The translations under genes were made by a program, and so were the position numbers. Positions 9,579 to 18,472 of a stretch of DNA of 64,000 nucleotides are shown here, piece by piece (the stretch's first letter is position 1; the number at the start of each line of letters is the position of its first letter). Below the pieces are notes generated by a model. That model saw nothing but the letters and a program-made list of their open reading frames with translations, ran no database searches and was not told the origin of the DNA. The stretch covers positions 44,059-108,058 of the forward strand of contig PLRS01000077.1 of assembly GCA_003164035.1 (NCBI GenBank), in the 5' to 3' direction. This DNA comes from Bryobacterales bacterium. GTDB lineage: Bacteria; Acidobacteriota; Terriglobia; Bryobacterales; Bryobacteraceae.

Positions 9579-10430
9579 ATGCGGGCCAGTTCGCGTTCGG
9601 CGTTATGGAGTGTGGCTGTGGGACTTTGCGCGTTCCTGTCCCGCGCCTCCGCGCAGGCCGTCGTTCAGCCGCCGGAAGCGCCTCTGCCTCTGGAAAACAA
9701 GGGCCAGCCCATCACCGTCCCTTTCCGTTGCAGCGACGAAGACATTCGATGGGGCGGGCTTAGTTGCTCCCAGGACGACCCGTGCCCGATCTTCTTGGAA
9801 CTTTCTTCCGCCGGATCGGTCGGAACTCGCCTCATCGCCACTGGAAATATCCATGCCGAAGCGGTGACTCTCGATTCCGTGTTGCTGGCGAGCGACGATG
9901 CCGGTAAGACGTGGGCCGAGTCCTTCGAACGAATCCGCGGCGCCGGCCTGGATCGTATCGACCAGCTTGACACTTCCACTGTCTGGATCTCGGGACAGGA
10001 ACTGTTCCCCATTCCACAAAATCCGTTTCTGCTGGCCAGCTCCGATGGCGGCAAGACCTGGGAGCGAAAACCGGTCCTCAACGAAGCGGCGGAAAACCGT
10101 TTCGGCAGCGTGCAGCAATTCCACTTTACCGGCAAGAACGACGGCAGCTTGATTGTCGACCGGGGCGCCGCCAATGGCGGAGATGCCGCTTTTGTCCTTT
10201 ACGAGACGCGCGACGGCGGTGAGAGCTGGCAACTGAAACAGGAAAGCGACAAGCCGCTGCACATCCGCCAACCCTCTCCTCCGGCGGAGTGGCGCATCCG
10301 CGTGGAAAGTGCCTCGCGCGCCTACCACATCGAACGGCGCCAGGGGGAAAAGTGGATCGGCGTAGCGGCTTTCTCGGTCAACCTCGACAAGTGCGTACCG
10401 CCTCCCGTGGAAGCCGGCGAGGGTCACTGA
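9579..10430 (+). CDS. secreted BNR/Asp-box repeat protein
   Basis: 283 aa from ATG 9579 (GTG at 9570 is also possible). A signal peptide (ALWSVAVGLCAFLSRASAQ) is followed by three Asp-box-like repeats, LASDDAGKTWAES, LASSDGGKTWERK and YETRDGGESWQLK, the hallmark of beta-propellers such as sialidase or YCF48-like folds. Only three blades are evident, and there are no sialidase catalytic residues that I can identify, so a binding or structural role is likelier than catalysis. Function unknown. Confidence 0.7.
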   Translation: MRASSRSALWSVAVGLCAFLSRASAQAVVQPPEAPLPLENKGQPITVPFRCSDEDIRWGGLSCSQDDPCPIFLELSSAGSVGTRLIATGNIHAEAVTLDSVLLASDDAGKTWAESFERIRGAGLDRIDQLDTSTVWISGQELFPIPQNPFLLASSDGGKTWERKPVLNEAAENRFGSVQQFHFTGKNDGSLIVDRGAANGGDAAFVLYETRDGGESWQLKQESDKPLHIRQPSPPAEWRIRVESASRAYHIERRQGEKWIGVAAFSVNLDKCVPPPVEAGEGH

Positions 10431-10440
10431 AAGAGCTGTC

Positions 10441-10552
10441 AGCGATCAGCAATCAGCTTTCAGCCCAGGCATAGCCCGTGAGTTCTTTCAGCGGCCGTCG
10501 CTGGCCCCGGAGCGGGCCAAGGCTGATCGCTGAAAGCTGACCGCTGAAAGCT
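10441..10552. repeat. dispersed palindromic intergenic repeat
   Basis: AGCGATCAGC (10441-10450) pairs with GCTGATCGCT (10522-10531); AGCTTTCAGC (10455-10464) pairs with GCTGAAAGCT at 10529-10538 and 10543-10552; an inner stem TGGCCC/GGGCCA lies at 10502-10519. It sits between convergent genes, so it may serve as a bidirectional stop. Fragments of the same motif occur near 36525 and 60950-60970. Confidence 0.65.
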
Positions 10553-10556
10553 TCGC

Positions 10557-11648
10557 TCAATCGCCTGCCGCGGCGCCAGGCTTGGGGCCGAATCCCCATC
10601 CCATGTCGCCAAGCGCGGCCGCGACTTTCTCCCAGTTGCTTCGAACCACGGAGATGGCCAGCATCACCAGGATCAGGCACACCGCCGCAATCAGCGTCTG
10701 GCTTACCGTAAGGCTGCTCTTGAGGAACCAGAACCAACGGCCATAGACCAGCTCGATATGCACCCAGTAAACCACCAGCGAGGTGGTTCCGAACTGGCGC
10801 ACCCAGCTCCAACCGTCCTTGGCGCCGTAGCGGGTCCACAAGAACGCGAAGGCCATCATGATCAGCAGCGCCCCCAGCTTCGTCAGTACCTGGGCCGGGC
10901 TGCTGAGCCAGTAGTCGCACTTGGGATAAATGGAATACGGCAGGCCGGCCGCGTACTGGCAGGTCAGAATCAGCGCGCCCCCCAACAAAGCGCCCCACTG
11001 CATGGCGCGTTCCATGGCGTCGGGCGGGATGGCGCGAATCAGGCTGCCGGCGCTCATGCCGAAGGCCAGGTACGCGCCCCACGGAAACAAAGCAAAACGC
11101 TGCAGGTCGGGCACCACGTAGTTCCGCAGCAGCCACGGCACGTGCACCAGGTTCAACTGCGCCACCAGCGGCGAGGCCAGCGCGATTCCCAGGCCCAGCG
11201 CGGCACAGAGCCGCACCCGGTCCACGGTGCGAAACAACGCCATCACCGAAAACACGGCGATGGCAAAACCCATCGCGTTCAGAATGTCGACTTTGAACAG
11301 GTCGGTCCAGGGAGCCGGAAACCCGAACAGCCACATCTGCAGCCGAAAGGCGAATGCCAGGCCAAACAGATAACCCGAGCGCCGGAACGCGGTGACGACC
11401 CGTTCCACGGGAGAAAGCCCCTTGCGCACCGAACTGTCCATCAAAAACGCCAGCGTCACGCCCGTCAGAAACAGGAAAATGGCCGGGGGCATGCCGCCCA
11501 GAAATTGGGAAAAGATGAACGCGCCGCCAGGATGCAACTCCGGCTTCAGAAACGAGTCGAACGCGTGGCCCTGCAGCATAATAATCGCTCCAAGTCCACG
11601 CACCCAATCGAGGTACTGCAAACGAACGGCGCTGGCGCGAGGTTTCAT
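10557..11648 (-). CDS. multi-pass membrane acyltransferase-like protein
   Basis: 363 aa with about ten hydrophobic segments. The N-terminus RLQYLDWVRGLGAIIMLQGHAFDSF and the FLFLTGVTLAF segment match the DUF1624/heparan-alpha-glucosaminide N-acetyltransferase and acyltransferase-3 superfamily, where the early Asp/Arg and His are conserved. A late VVYWVHIELVYGRW segment also fits. It probably acetylates or acylates a sugar or envelope component at the inner membrane. It follows the LolA-like gene by 9 bp on the same strand. The exact subfamily is uncertain. Confidence 0.7.
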   Translation of the reverse strand: MKPRASAVRLQYLDWVRGLGAIIMLQGHAFDSFLKPELHPGGAFIFSQFLGGMPPAIFLFLTGVTLAFLMDSSVRKGLSPVERVVTAFRRSGYLFGLAFAFRLQMWLFGFPAPWTDLFKVDILNAMGFAIAVFSVMALFRTVDRVRLCAALGLGIALASPLVAQLNLVHVPWLLRNYVVPDLQRFALFPWGAYLAFGMSAGSLIRAIPPDAMERAMQWGALLGGALILTCQYAAGLPYSIYPKCDYWLSSPAQVLTKLGALLIMMAFAFLWTRYGAKDGWSWVRQFGTTSLVVYWVHIELVYGRWFWFLKSSLTVSQTLIAAVCLILVMLAISVVRSNWEKVAAALGDMGWGFGPKPGAAAGD

Positions 11649-11657
11649 AGCGGGGTA

Positions 11658-12362
11658 TTAGCGGACTTGCGGATACGATTTGGCTGCATCTTTTGGCACC
11701 CCGAGCTTCACTGCATTTTCCGATAAATTGGGGTCGAGCTTGATGTTGGAATACGCGTCGAGGATGTAATCGCCGCCCTCCTCGTGTAATTTCTGCTGCA
11801 CGGCAACCCCCGAGACGTCGCCGCTCTCAGCTACCCAAATCTCGATCCGCTGGAACAATTTGGCAACGTCCGACGACTTCGGAGTCAGTTCCAGGCGCAC
11901 GGTTTTCCGCCCGCCGACGGTTTCTTCGCCACCCAGCTTCACCGTGTATCCGCTTTGTACATCCTGCGAGCTGCTGCCGAGGCCGATCAAGAGGAATTGC
12001 TGCACCAGGTTGTTCTTCTTGCCCAGTTCGTATATCTGCGCGCTATTCGACTTGGGAATGTAGATCTCCGCCTGCCTCTCCTTAAAATGGACGATCTTTT
12101 CGTCGGGTTGCTTGAAGTGCATCAGCAGTTCCATGGAGTGCGGTTTCGTACGCCGTATCGCGATGGTGCCGGAGTCGGTCTCGTCATCATTTATGGCGGC
12201 GGTATGGGAGACCTGGGTTACATCCGCGGTCATGCCTTTGAACGTGCCGGCCGCCTGGTCCATTCTCGTGAACGTAGAACGGAGCAAATCGTCCGCCGCA
12301 AATCCGATGGACCCGGACAAGAGCGTGACCGACAGCACGAGAATGGTTCGAAACGGCGGCAT
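11658..12362 (-). CDS. LolA-like outer-membrane lipoprotein carrier family protein
   Basis: 234 aa with signal peptide (ILVLSVTLLSGSIGFAADD). The unclosed-barrel LolA/LolB pattern is visible: TFKGMTADVTQVSHTAA, SGTIAIRRTKPHSMELLMHFKQP, then IYIPKSNSAQIYELG and RIEIWVAESGDVSGVAVQQK. Canonical LolA shuttles lipoproteins through the periplasm; this is a divergent acidobacterial homologue and could instead bind another lipid. It lies in a compact minus-strand cluster with a small membrane protein (21 bp upstream) and the acyltransferase. Confidence 0.75.
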   Translation of the reverse strand: MPPFRTILVLSVTLLSGSIGFAADDLLRSTFTRMDQAAGTFKGMTADVTQVSHTAAINDDETDSGTIAIRRTKPHSMELLMHFKQPDEKIVHFKERQAEIYIPKSNSAQIYELGKKNNLVQQFLLIGLGSSSQDVQSGYTVKLGGEETVGGRKTVRLELTPKSSDVAKLFQRIEIWVAESGDVSGVAVQQKLHEEGGDYILDAYSNIKLDPNLSENAVKLGVPKDAAKSYPQVR

Positions 12363-12383
12363 GACAGTCCTAACGGGGCTGGC

Positions 12384-12725
12384 TCACGGCCGCGCGAAAG
12401 CCATGTATCCTTCCAGTTCGCCTTCCGCGTTCAAAATGGGCTCCACGCGAACGATATTCACACGGTGGCTGCCGCTCCGCCTCTGCAACAGTTCCGTCAG
12501 CCTTGAAATCTGCCGCTCCCGCGGCACGCCGGAAAGAAGCTCGCTATCGATAAAAAAAGAGGAACCGCCGTTGCCGGACGGCAGCATGGCGATGTTGCTC
12601 GGCTTGGGCTGATCGCGAAACCAGGCGCGCGGCGTCAGGAAAATGAATGCGACGATAATCCCCACCATGACGTCATATTGCCAACTGGCACGGGGGAAAT
12701 CCCACAAGATGAAGCGTTTGAACAT
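12384..12725 (-). CDS. small single-pass membrane protein, unknown function
   Basis: 113 aa with one N-terminal membrane segment (VMVGIIVAFIFLTPRAWF) preceded by WDFPRASWQYD, and a soluble tail with a VNIVRVEPILNAEGELEGYMAF strand pair. I recognise no named domain. Tight spacing to the LolA-like gene suggests a shared envelope role. Confidence 0.65.
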   Translation of the reverse strand: MFKRFILWDFPRASWQYDVMVGIIVAFIFLTPRAWFRDQPKPSNIAMLPSGNGGSSFFIDSELLSGVPRERQISRLTELLQRRSGSHRVNIVRVEPILNAEGELEGYMAFARP

Positions 12726-12778
12726 CGAGACACTTTCATTTTATCAGGCTACCGGGCGGGCGGCACGCGGCGGATGGC

Positions 12779-13660
12779 TCATAAAACCACCGCCGGATGA
12801 TAGAGATTCGGCAGCACGCACTCGCCGATGGCAACCAGTTCGCCGTCGCGGGTGACGGCTTTCACATAACGCGAGGCCGCCGGCGAACGAAACGGAGAGG
12901 CCGGAAAGTTGCGCCCGTGGCGAATCTGCGCGGTTACCGAATCGTCCACGTACACGCTGGGAAAGCCGGGAAGCAGTTGGCCCGCCGGCACCAGCGCGTC
13001 CACCAGGCGCTCATCGGCCGCCAGGGCTTCCAGTTGCGCCAGGGTCCGCGCCTGTTCGATGCCGAACTCCCCGCTGGAGAGGCGCCGCAATCGCTCGATG
13101 TGCGCGCCGCAGCCCATCGCACAGCCCAGTTCGTGGGCGATCGAGCGGATATAGGTGCCTCCCGAGCAGTGCGCGCGCAGCGTCACCAAGGACCCTTCGA
13201 TCCCCAGCACCGTCAGCTCGTAGACGTGTACCGGCACGGGTTCCAGCTCCACCGCGACCGACCGCCGGGCCAGCTCATAGGCGCGCTGGCCGTTCACCTT
13301 CTTGGCGGAAACCGGCGGCGGCGCCTGGCGAAACTCGCCGCGGAATCTCTCCACTTCCGCCTCCAGCGCGGCAGCGTCGATTCTCGGCTCGGTCCGTTCG
13401 CTGGTGGGCACGCCGGCGCGATCGTAGCTATCCGTGGACCATCCGAATCGCACCACGCCTTCATAAACCTTATCGCTGCGAGTGTAGAACTGCGCGAGGC
13501 GCGTGGCGCGCTCGATCACCAGCGGCAACACCCCCGTGGCGATCGGGTCGAGCGTGCCCAGGTGCCCGATTCGCTTCGTTTTGAGAATGCGCCGCGCCCG
13601 GGCGACTACGTCGTGCGAGGTCCATCCCTCGGGTTTGTCGATTACGATGACTCCGTCCAT
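12779..13660 (-). CDS. truB: tRNA pseudouridine(55) synthase TruB
   Basis: 293 aa. The start MDGVIVIDKPEGWTSHDVV is characteristic, and the catalytic Asp is D38 in GHLGTLDPIATGVLPL. YEGVVRFGWSTDSYDRAG and CSGGTYIRSIAHELG are the other family motifs, and a C-terminal PUA-like region follows (residues 225-290). It makes Psi55 in the T-loop of all tRNAs. Usual partners such as rbfA or rpsO are not adjacent; it heads a minus-strand cluster 53 bp before the small membrane protein. Confidence 0.95.
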   Translation of the reverse strand: MDGVIVIDKPEGWTSHDVVARARRILKTKRIGHLGTLDPIATGVLPLVIERATRLAQFYTRSDKVYEGVVRFGWSTDSYDRAGVPTSERTEPRIDAAALEAEVERFRGEFRQAPPPVSAKKVNGQRAYELARRSVAVELEPVPVHVYELTVLGIEGSLVTLRAHCSGGTYIRSIAHELGCAMGCGAHIERLRRLSSGEFGIEQARTLAQLEALAADERLVDALVPAGQLLPGFPSVYVDDSVTAQIRHGRNFPASPFRSPAASRYVKAVTRDGELVAIGECVLPNLYHPAVVL

Positions 13661-13965
13661 TGTCTCCGTCGGCGGCGGTGTGGGGCAGGTTGGTAACCTG
13701 CCGAACGATTGTCCAATCGGTCCCGGCCGAGCGCAGGCGAGAGAAAACTCGCCTCAACCCAAATTCCACCATAGCAGGAGTTCGGCGATTCATCTCGGCC
13801 TCCTTGCCGCGCCAGACCAACACCTCGTGGTTCTGACATCGCAGCTTGCGAGGTCAAAACCGGGCCGCTCACCGGCTGCACGCCGGCTTGACAACCCCGA
13901 GCGTCTGCTATGCTAACGGCGGCAAGGCAAGGATCCCGACGTCCTGAAATTGACCGGTAGATTCC
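13661..13965. other. divergent intergenic region between truB and the AbrB/RelE pair
   Basis: 305 bp. It contains a perfect palindrome GGCAGGTT-GGT-AACCTGCC near 13683-13701 and a second stem-like CCGGCTGCACGCCGG near 13872-13886. A candidate promoter for the toxin-antitoxin pair is listed separately. No gene seen. Confidence 0.5.
13888..13914 (+). promoter_or_regulatory. putative promoter of the AbrB/RelE operon
   Basis: TTGACA at 13888-13893, a 15-nt spacer, then an extended -10 TGCTATGCT with TATGCT at 13909-13914. It is about 50 bp upstream of the ATG at 13966. The spacer is shorter than the ideal 17 nt. Confidence 0.4.
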
Positions 13966-14313
13966 ATGAACACCACGGGCAGAATCCAAAGCAGAGGCCA
14001 GGTAACCATCCCGACCGCCGTCCGGCGGCGGGCTGGCCTCGCCAAGGGTGACCTGGTGAACTTCACCTTCCTTCGTGGCAAGATCGTGATGACTCCGAAG
14101 TTAGCGCTCGACGATACCGCAGTTCCCACCTCCGACGACGAGTACACGCCCGCGCAGCGCCGGGTCATCGATGCCAGGCTGGCCAAGGCTGACGCCGACA
14201 TCAAAGCCGGGCGCGTATCGAAAGCGTTTTCAGACCACGGCGAATTCATCGCCGCCCTCGATAGAGAAGCCGCCAGGCTATCCGCCGGGAAAACAAAACG
14301 CCGGGCCAAATGA
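13966..14313 (+). CDS. AbrB/MazE-type antitoxin
   Basis: 115 aa. The N-terminal swapped-hairpin DNA-binding domain reads GRIQSRGQVTIPTAVRRRAG and GDLVNFTFLRGKIVMTPK. The C-terminal half (residues 50-115) is charged and helical and would wrap the toxin. Stop and next start overlap (ATGA at 14310-14313), the translational coupling typical of type II toxin-antitoxin genes. Likely autoregulates its promoter. Confidence 0.85.
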   Translation: MNTTGRIQSRGQVTIPTAVRRRAGLAKGDLVNFTFLRGKIVMTPKLALDDTAVPTSDDEYTPAQRRVIDARLAKADADIKAGRVSKAFSDHGEFIAALDREAARLSAGKTKRRAK

Positions 14314-14597
14314 GGCTCCGCTGGACCTCCCATTTCGCGCGGGCTTACAGCAAAGCGCCCAAAAATATCCAGACGTCGTTTGGCAAACAGTCGTTGCTCC
14401 TGCTCCAGAACCTCCGCCATCCTTCACTTCGCGCCAAGAAATACGATGAAAGTAAGGATCGGTGGCAGGCGCGGGTGACGAAGGACTGGCGTTTCTACTT
14501 CCTCATTCAAGACAACACCTACAGCAAGACATCACTCGCCACCCGAAATAGGGCATTTATGTACTTGGGGCAACCACGCTACCCGGTGAGTCGGTAG
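14310..14597 (+). pseudogene. RelE/ParE-family toxin with C-terminal frameshift
   Basis: 95 aa as read. The core is RelE-like: RWTSHFARAYSKAPKNIQ, LRHPSLRAKKYDESKDRWQARVTKDWRFYFLIQDNTY. After residue 72 the frame changes to KTSLATRNRAFMYLGQPRYPVSR, which does not fit the family. The -1 frame from 14528 reads DITRHPK followed by TAG at 14549-14551, exactly the usual RelE/ParE ending. One base missing at about 14526-14527 explains it. The altered tail also runs 19 bp into the convergent gene. The toxin is probably inactive, unless this is a sequencing error. Confidence 0.72.
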
Positions 14598-14833
14598 CGC
14601 ATCGGCCCACCGACATGCTCTTGATTCTTGATTAACTTCCCAGCACGTTCCAGTTCGTCTAGCAACGAGGCAGTGACGTAGTTCCGCTGCCCTCCTTTGT
14701 ACTCGGATTCAAGGCCAAGCTCCTCGACAAGAGCCTTGTGCCAAACCCAGTTGGGGGACTCCCGCCCCAGCAGGTCCAGCATCGCCTCAATTATCGCCAT
14801 CTTTCCTTGTTGCGCCTTCTCAAACGGCGTCAT
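14579..14833 (-). CDS. small helical protein, unknown
   Basis: 84 aa, MTPFEKAQQGKMAIIEAMLD followed by a winged-helix-like pattern (VTASLLDELERAGKLIKNQ then GGPMRYRLTG). It may be a small DNA-binding protein. It converges on the toxin; the overlap exists only because of the toxin frameshift. Ribosome site weak. Confidence 0.5.
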   Translation of the reverse strand: MTPFEKAQQGKMAIIEAMLDLLGRESPNWVWHKALVEELGLESEYKGGQRNYVTASLLDELERAGKLIKNQEHVGGPMRYRLTG

Positions 14834-14915
14834 GGCCAGAGCTTACACCTTTTCCGATCCCAATGCTTCCTCTGTGGTTGTGTCAGGTATATAGATGCCC
14901 GAAATAAACAACCCC

Positions 14916-15617
14916 TCACCGCCCCTTTCTCGCCATGCAGATATACCCCAGCGTGAAGTTGCGGTCCGGGTCCAGAAAATCGAGCAACGGCAGAACCAGC
15001 GCCGGCGGCACCAGCAGCAGGGCGGCGGGTAGAAAGCCGAGCCAGCGCACGCCGCCGGTGAAGAATTGCAGTCCGTTAAGCAGCCGCCGCGCCAGCAGCC
15101 GGAAATAGCCGCCGGCGGGTTCGAGCGCGACGATTTCAAGACCCGCGGTTTCGAGCAGGTAGGTCAACCCATGCCGCGTGTAGCGGAAGTAATCGTGCGG
15201 CGCCTGGTGAACCTCCCAATCCTGGGGAGCGGCAATTAACAGAGTCGCGCCGGGTTGAAGCGTGCGAGCGATCTCCCGCAGCGCCAGGCCGGGCTCGGGC
15301 AGGTGCTCAATGGTGACAATATGCAGGGCCGCGTCGAAGACGCCCGCGCGGAAAGGCAGCGCCGTGAGGTCGGCCACCACGTCCAGCCGGCTGTAATCCC
15401 AACCTGCGTCGCCCACCGCCAGGTCCACGCCCACATAGCGCTGGCGGTGGAACCGGCTCGCGTATTGGCCCTCGCCGGCGCCGGCATCGAGCACGCGCGC
15501 GTTTTCGGGCAGCTCCGCGGCGAAGCTCGACACCGATTCTTCGATCAGCGCTTCGAAATAAAGCACGTGGCGGCGCAACCACTTTGGAAGGCGATAGGCC
15601 AGGCTGGTGTAGCTCAC
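14916..15617 (-). CDS. class I SAM-dependent methyltransferase
   Basis: 233 aa from GTG 15617, overlapping the upstream stop by GTGA. Motif I is VLDAGAGEGQYASRF, followed by YVGVDLAVGD, LTALPFRAGVFDAALHIVTIEHLPEP and LLIAAPQDWEVH, as in Methyltransf_11 enzymes. A hydrophobic C-terminal helix pair (LGFLPAALLLVPPALVLPLL) suggests membrane association. It is the third gene of a minus-strand operon with another methyltransferase and a GT2 glycosyltransferase, so an envelope glycan is the likely substrate. Confidence 0.85.
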   Translation of the reverse strand: MSYTSLAYRLPKWLRRHVLYFEALIEESVSSFAAELPENARVLDAGAGEGQYASRFHRQRYVGVDLAVGDAGWDYSRLDVVADLTALPFRAGVFDAALHIVTIEHLPEPGLALREIARTLQPGATLLIAAPQDWEVHQAPHDYFRYTRHGLTYLLETAGLEIVALEPAGGYFRLLARRLLNGLQFFTGGVRWLGFLPAALLLVPPALVLPLLDFLDPDRNFTLGYICMARKGR

Positions 15618-16558
15618 TGCTTTCGCGCCTCGATCGTCACCGTCGATCCGGCCCCGCATGCCGCTTCGGCGATGGCAAACGGCACCGACGCCGCCATCAG
15701 AGCGAAGTAAGCCAGATCCTTGGCCAGCCGCATCCCGCCGCTTTCGCGCACGCCACGCACGCGCCGCGCCATCGGATCGAGCCCCGGCGCGACGCTGCTG
15801 GCCAGCCCGGCGGGATTGTCGCGCAGCGAAAAGAACTTGCGCCGCACTACCGCGAATCCGCGGGATTCGATCAATCGCAGAATATCCCGCGCGCGGAAAT
15901 CCACCAGGTGCCGCGGTATATCCACGCCATTCCACCGTTTCCCCAGCAGCCGGAACTGCCAGCAGGCGCTGTTGGGAACCTGCACCACCAGCCGGCCTTC
16001 GGCTTCGAGCAACTCGCGCGCCGCGGTGAGATACGCGCCCGGATCGTAAAGATGTTCCAGCACGTGGAACATGGTGACGCAACCGAAATGGCCGGCCCGC
16101 AGCGGCGCATTCTCCAAGAGCCCGCAGACTGAAGGTACCTGCTGGCGCTTCCAGGCGACGGCCGCGGCTTGGGCCGAGTTATCGAGCGCGGCCACGCGAA
16201 AACCCCGCTGCCGCATCATGCCCAAGAACAAGCCTCCGCCAGCGCCCACGTCCAGCAGCGGACCGCGGGAGCGGCTTTCGGCCATCGCCCTCGACACGAA
16301 GTTCACGTGATCGCGCAGCACCGTGCGCCGGTAGAACTCTTCCAGGCGGCTGGCGGCGGTCCGGTCGGGCGCGAACCAGTAGTTGCCGGGATAATAGCGC
16401 CCCAACTCCGCGAGCGCCGGTTGCGGATCGAGCCGCGGCAGGCCGCAACCGGCGCAGCGCACCACCGCAAACTCTTCTTCGGTGGTCCGGTAGAGCCGGT
16501 CCGACGACCGAAACAGTTCGGAAGCTTCGGGCGAGCCGCACAGAATGCAGGTGCTCAT
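15614..16558 (-). CDS. zinc-ribbon class I methyltransferase, sugar-modifying type
   Basis: 314 aa. The N-terminus carries a CxxC pair (CILCGSPE and CAGCGLPRLDP), the zinc-binding module of the sugar C-methyltransferase-like family, before the SAM domain: LLDVGAGGGLFLGMM, VAALDNSAQA, FGCVTMFHVLEHLYDP, LVVQVPNSACWQFR. It ends in a hydrophobic helix (FALMAASVPFAIAEAA). It overlaps both neighbours by 4 bp, so the three genes are translated as one operon. Probably acts on a glycan or glycolipid intermediate. Confidence 0.85.
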   Translation of the reverse strand: MSTCILCGSPEASELFRSSDRLYRTTEEEFAVVRCAGCGLPRLDPQPALAELGRYYPGNYWFAPDRTAASRLEEFYRRTVLRDHVNFVSRAMAESRSRGPLLDVGAGGGLFLGMMRQRGFRVAALDNSAQAAAVAWKRQQVPSVCGLLENAPLRAGHFGCVTMFHVLEHLYDPGAYLTAARELLEAEGRLVVQVPNSACWQFRLLGKRWNGVDIPRHLVDFRARDILRLIESRGFAVVRRKFFSLRDNPAGLASSVAPGLDPMARRVRGVRESGGMRLAKDLAYFALMAASVPFAIAEAACGAGSTVTIEARKQ

Positions 16559-17553
16559 GCCACTTCCCTCAAAGGGAGGCGGTGGGCCCACAGCAAGCCG
16601 CGCAATTGCGCCGGACTGAGCCGGCGGATGCGCCCGATGGCGGCGCGTTTTCGCAACATGCGGGGCGCGAGGAGCATCGCCGCCACGTCGCCGCGCACGA
16701 GGGCGCATGCCATGGTCCACTTGCCGCGCCAGCCGGGAAAGTGCGCCGTGTCGCCCGAGCCGCGGCGAGCCGCCGCCATGCCGGCCCCCAGGCGTACCAG
16801 GAAAAATACCGGGTTGAGCCACAGCAGGCTCCAGGGAAACAGCTTTATCGCCAGCAGCAGACGGTTGCGCTCGATCAGCTCCAGCCGCCGGGCCGAACCC
16901 TTGCCGAGCGTCGCGCTGCGATGGTGCCGCACCACTGCTTCGGGCGTGTATAAGCAGCGCCACCCGGCGATGCGCGCGCGCAGCCCCAGTTCGGCGTCGT
17001 CTCCGTAGGCGAAGAAATCCTCGTCGAAGCCGCCGATCTGCTCCAGCATTTCCTTGCGGTAGAGGGCCGCGCAGCCGTCGGGCCACAGCACTTCTTCTTC
17101 CCGGTCGAACTGCCCGCGGTCCAGCGCGCCGGCGCCGCGCCCCCGGTTCTGTCCGTCGGGGAAGATCAGGTGCCCGGCTTTATCGATGCGCCGCGGCTCC
17201 TCCCACACCAGAATCTTGCTGGCCGCCATGCCGATCTCCCGGCGTTTGGAACAGGCGCGCTCGAGCGCGGCCAGCCATCCCGGCCCCGCTTCGGCGTCGT
17301 TATTGAGAAGGGCGATGAATTCGCCGCGGGCCAGCGCTATGCCCTGGTTGTTGGCGGCGCAGTAGCCGCGGTTGTCCGGGTTGCGGATCACGCGCGCCCC
17401 GAATTCGGCTTCCGCCAGTTCCGCCGAGCCGTCAGCCGATCCGTTGTCCACCACAATGGTCTCGAAATCCACGCCGGCCTGTCCGGCCAGGGACCGCAGG
17501 CAGGCCCGCAACAGCTCCTTCCGGTTCCAGTTCACGATGATGACGGAGATCAA
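16555..17553 (-). CDS. family 2 glycosyltransferase, rhamnosyltransferase-like
   Basis: 332 aa. GT-A fold: ISVIIVNWNRKELLRACLRSL, ETIVVDNGSADGS, NPDNRGYCAANNQG, the DxD-like LLNNDAEAGPGWL, and the acceptor motif GGFDEDFFAYGDDAELGLRA. The C-terminal 80 residues include a membrane-associated helix (WSLLWLNPVFFLVRLGAG). First gene of the three-gene operon. Substrate sugar not deducible. Confidence 0.9.
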   Translation of the reverse strand: MISVIIVNWNRKELLRACLRSLAGQAGVDFETIVVDNGSADGSAELAEAEFGARVIRNPDNRGYCAANNQGIALARGEFIALLNNDAEAGPGWLAALERACSKRREIGMAASKILVWEEPRRIDKAGHLIFPDGQNRGRGAGALDRGQFDREEEVLWPDGCAALYRKEMLEQIGGFDEDFFAYGDDAELGLRARIAGWRCLYTPEAVVRHHRSATLGKGSARRLELIERNRLLLAIKLFPWSLLWLNPVFFLVRLGAGMAAARRGSGDTAHFPGWRGKWTMACALVRGDVAAMLLAPRMLRKRAAIGRIRRLSPAQLRGLLWAHRLPLREVA

Positions 17554-17605
17554 CAGACTATGCTAGCAGTCCCCTGGTCGACCCACCCAGCCCTGCAGGC
17601 GATCG

Positions 17606-18472
17606 TCACGGTTCCACTTCGGTGACGGTTACGGTGACGTCCATCCCGAGGAAAGCTGCCGCGGAACCTTCGTAGGTGCCCCACAAGGGCAGCACATGCT
17701 CGGGCGCCCACGCAACGGCGACGCGAATAAGATTGCGGTTGCCGACGATGCTGTTGGTAGGGTCGAAGTCGATCCAGCCGGCGCCGGGCAGATACGCCTG
17801 CACCCATGCATGTGTGTTTCCGCCGCCCGCGAGGCCCGAACTGCTGGGTACGAAGATATATCCGCTGACAAACCGCGCGGCGATGCCCAGCGACCTGGCC
17901 GCTTCCATCATCATGACCGCGAAATCCCGGCAACTGCCCCGCCGTGTCCGCAGCGTCTCCTCGGGAGTCTGCACGCCTTTCGCCAGGCGGCGGGTGTAGG
18001 TGAACTCTTTGCGAATGCCGCGGGTCATGGCCCGCAGTATTTTCATCGTATCGGTAGTATCCGCTGGATCCAGAAACTGCAATGCCCACGTGGATACGCT
18101 CTCGTCCGAGAGGTGGTGAGTCAGGGCGAGCGAGAGATTGGGAAAGTCCTCATCGGCATAGCGAAAAGGATACGTCCGCGCATACTCTTCGAGCGGATAG
18201 TCCGGCATGGAGTTCTCGAAATGTTCCAGCGTCACGGTGCTTTCGAAGCGGAGCTCGGACGTGGTCCCCTCAAAAGTGGCAACCGCGACGGAGTTATCGA
18301 ACGGATCGTGCAGCCAGCGCAACCTGGCGGGTTGCGGCGTGATGGCAAGGTTGGTTCGGATCAACCGCAGGTCGTGACTCTCCCTAGGGCGGAACATCAT
18401 CCGATGCTCGCCCAGGCCGACGGGCTCCCGGTAGCGATAGACGGTAGAGTGGTAAACCGTGAGCAAAGACAT
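17606..18472 (-). CDS. transglutaminase-like cysteine peptidase-fold protein
   Basis: 288 aa. An N-terminal beta domain (TVYHSTVYRYREPVGLGEHRMMFRPR) precedes the transglutaminase core. The triad is complete: C181 in RRGSCRDFAVM, H221 in GGNTHAWVQAYLPGAG and D237 in WIDFDPTNS. No signal peptide, so probably cytoplasmic; such proteins often sit beside circularly permuted ATP-grasp genes, absent here. It overlaps the next transglutaminase gene by one base (TGATG). Confidence 0.88.
   Translation of the reverse strand: MSLLTVYHSTVYRYREPVGLGEHRMMFRPRESHDLRLIRTNLAITPQPARLRWLHDPFDNSVAVATFEGTTSELRFESTVTLEHFENSMPDYPLEEYARTYPFRYADEDFPNLSLALTHHLSDESVSTWALQFLDPADTTDTMKILRAMTRGIRKEFTYTRRLAKGVQTPEETLRTRRGSCRDFAVMMMEAARSLGIAARFVSGYIFVPSSSGLAGGGNTHAWVQAYLPGAGWIDFDPTNSIVGNRNLIRVAVAWAPEHVLPLWGTYEGSAAAFLGMDVTVTVTEVEP

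Noticed and set aside
15617..17086. longer versions of the methyltransferase genes starting upstream
   Set aside because: Extensions are translations of the preceding genes in another frame; the 4-bp overlapping starts at 15617 and 16558 give canonical N-termini.
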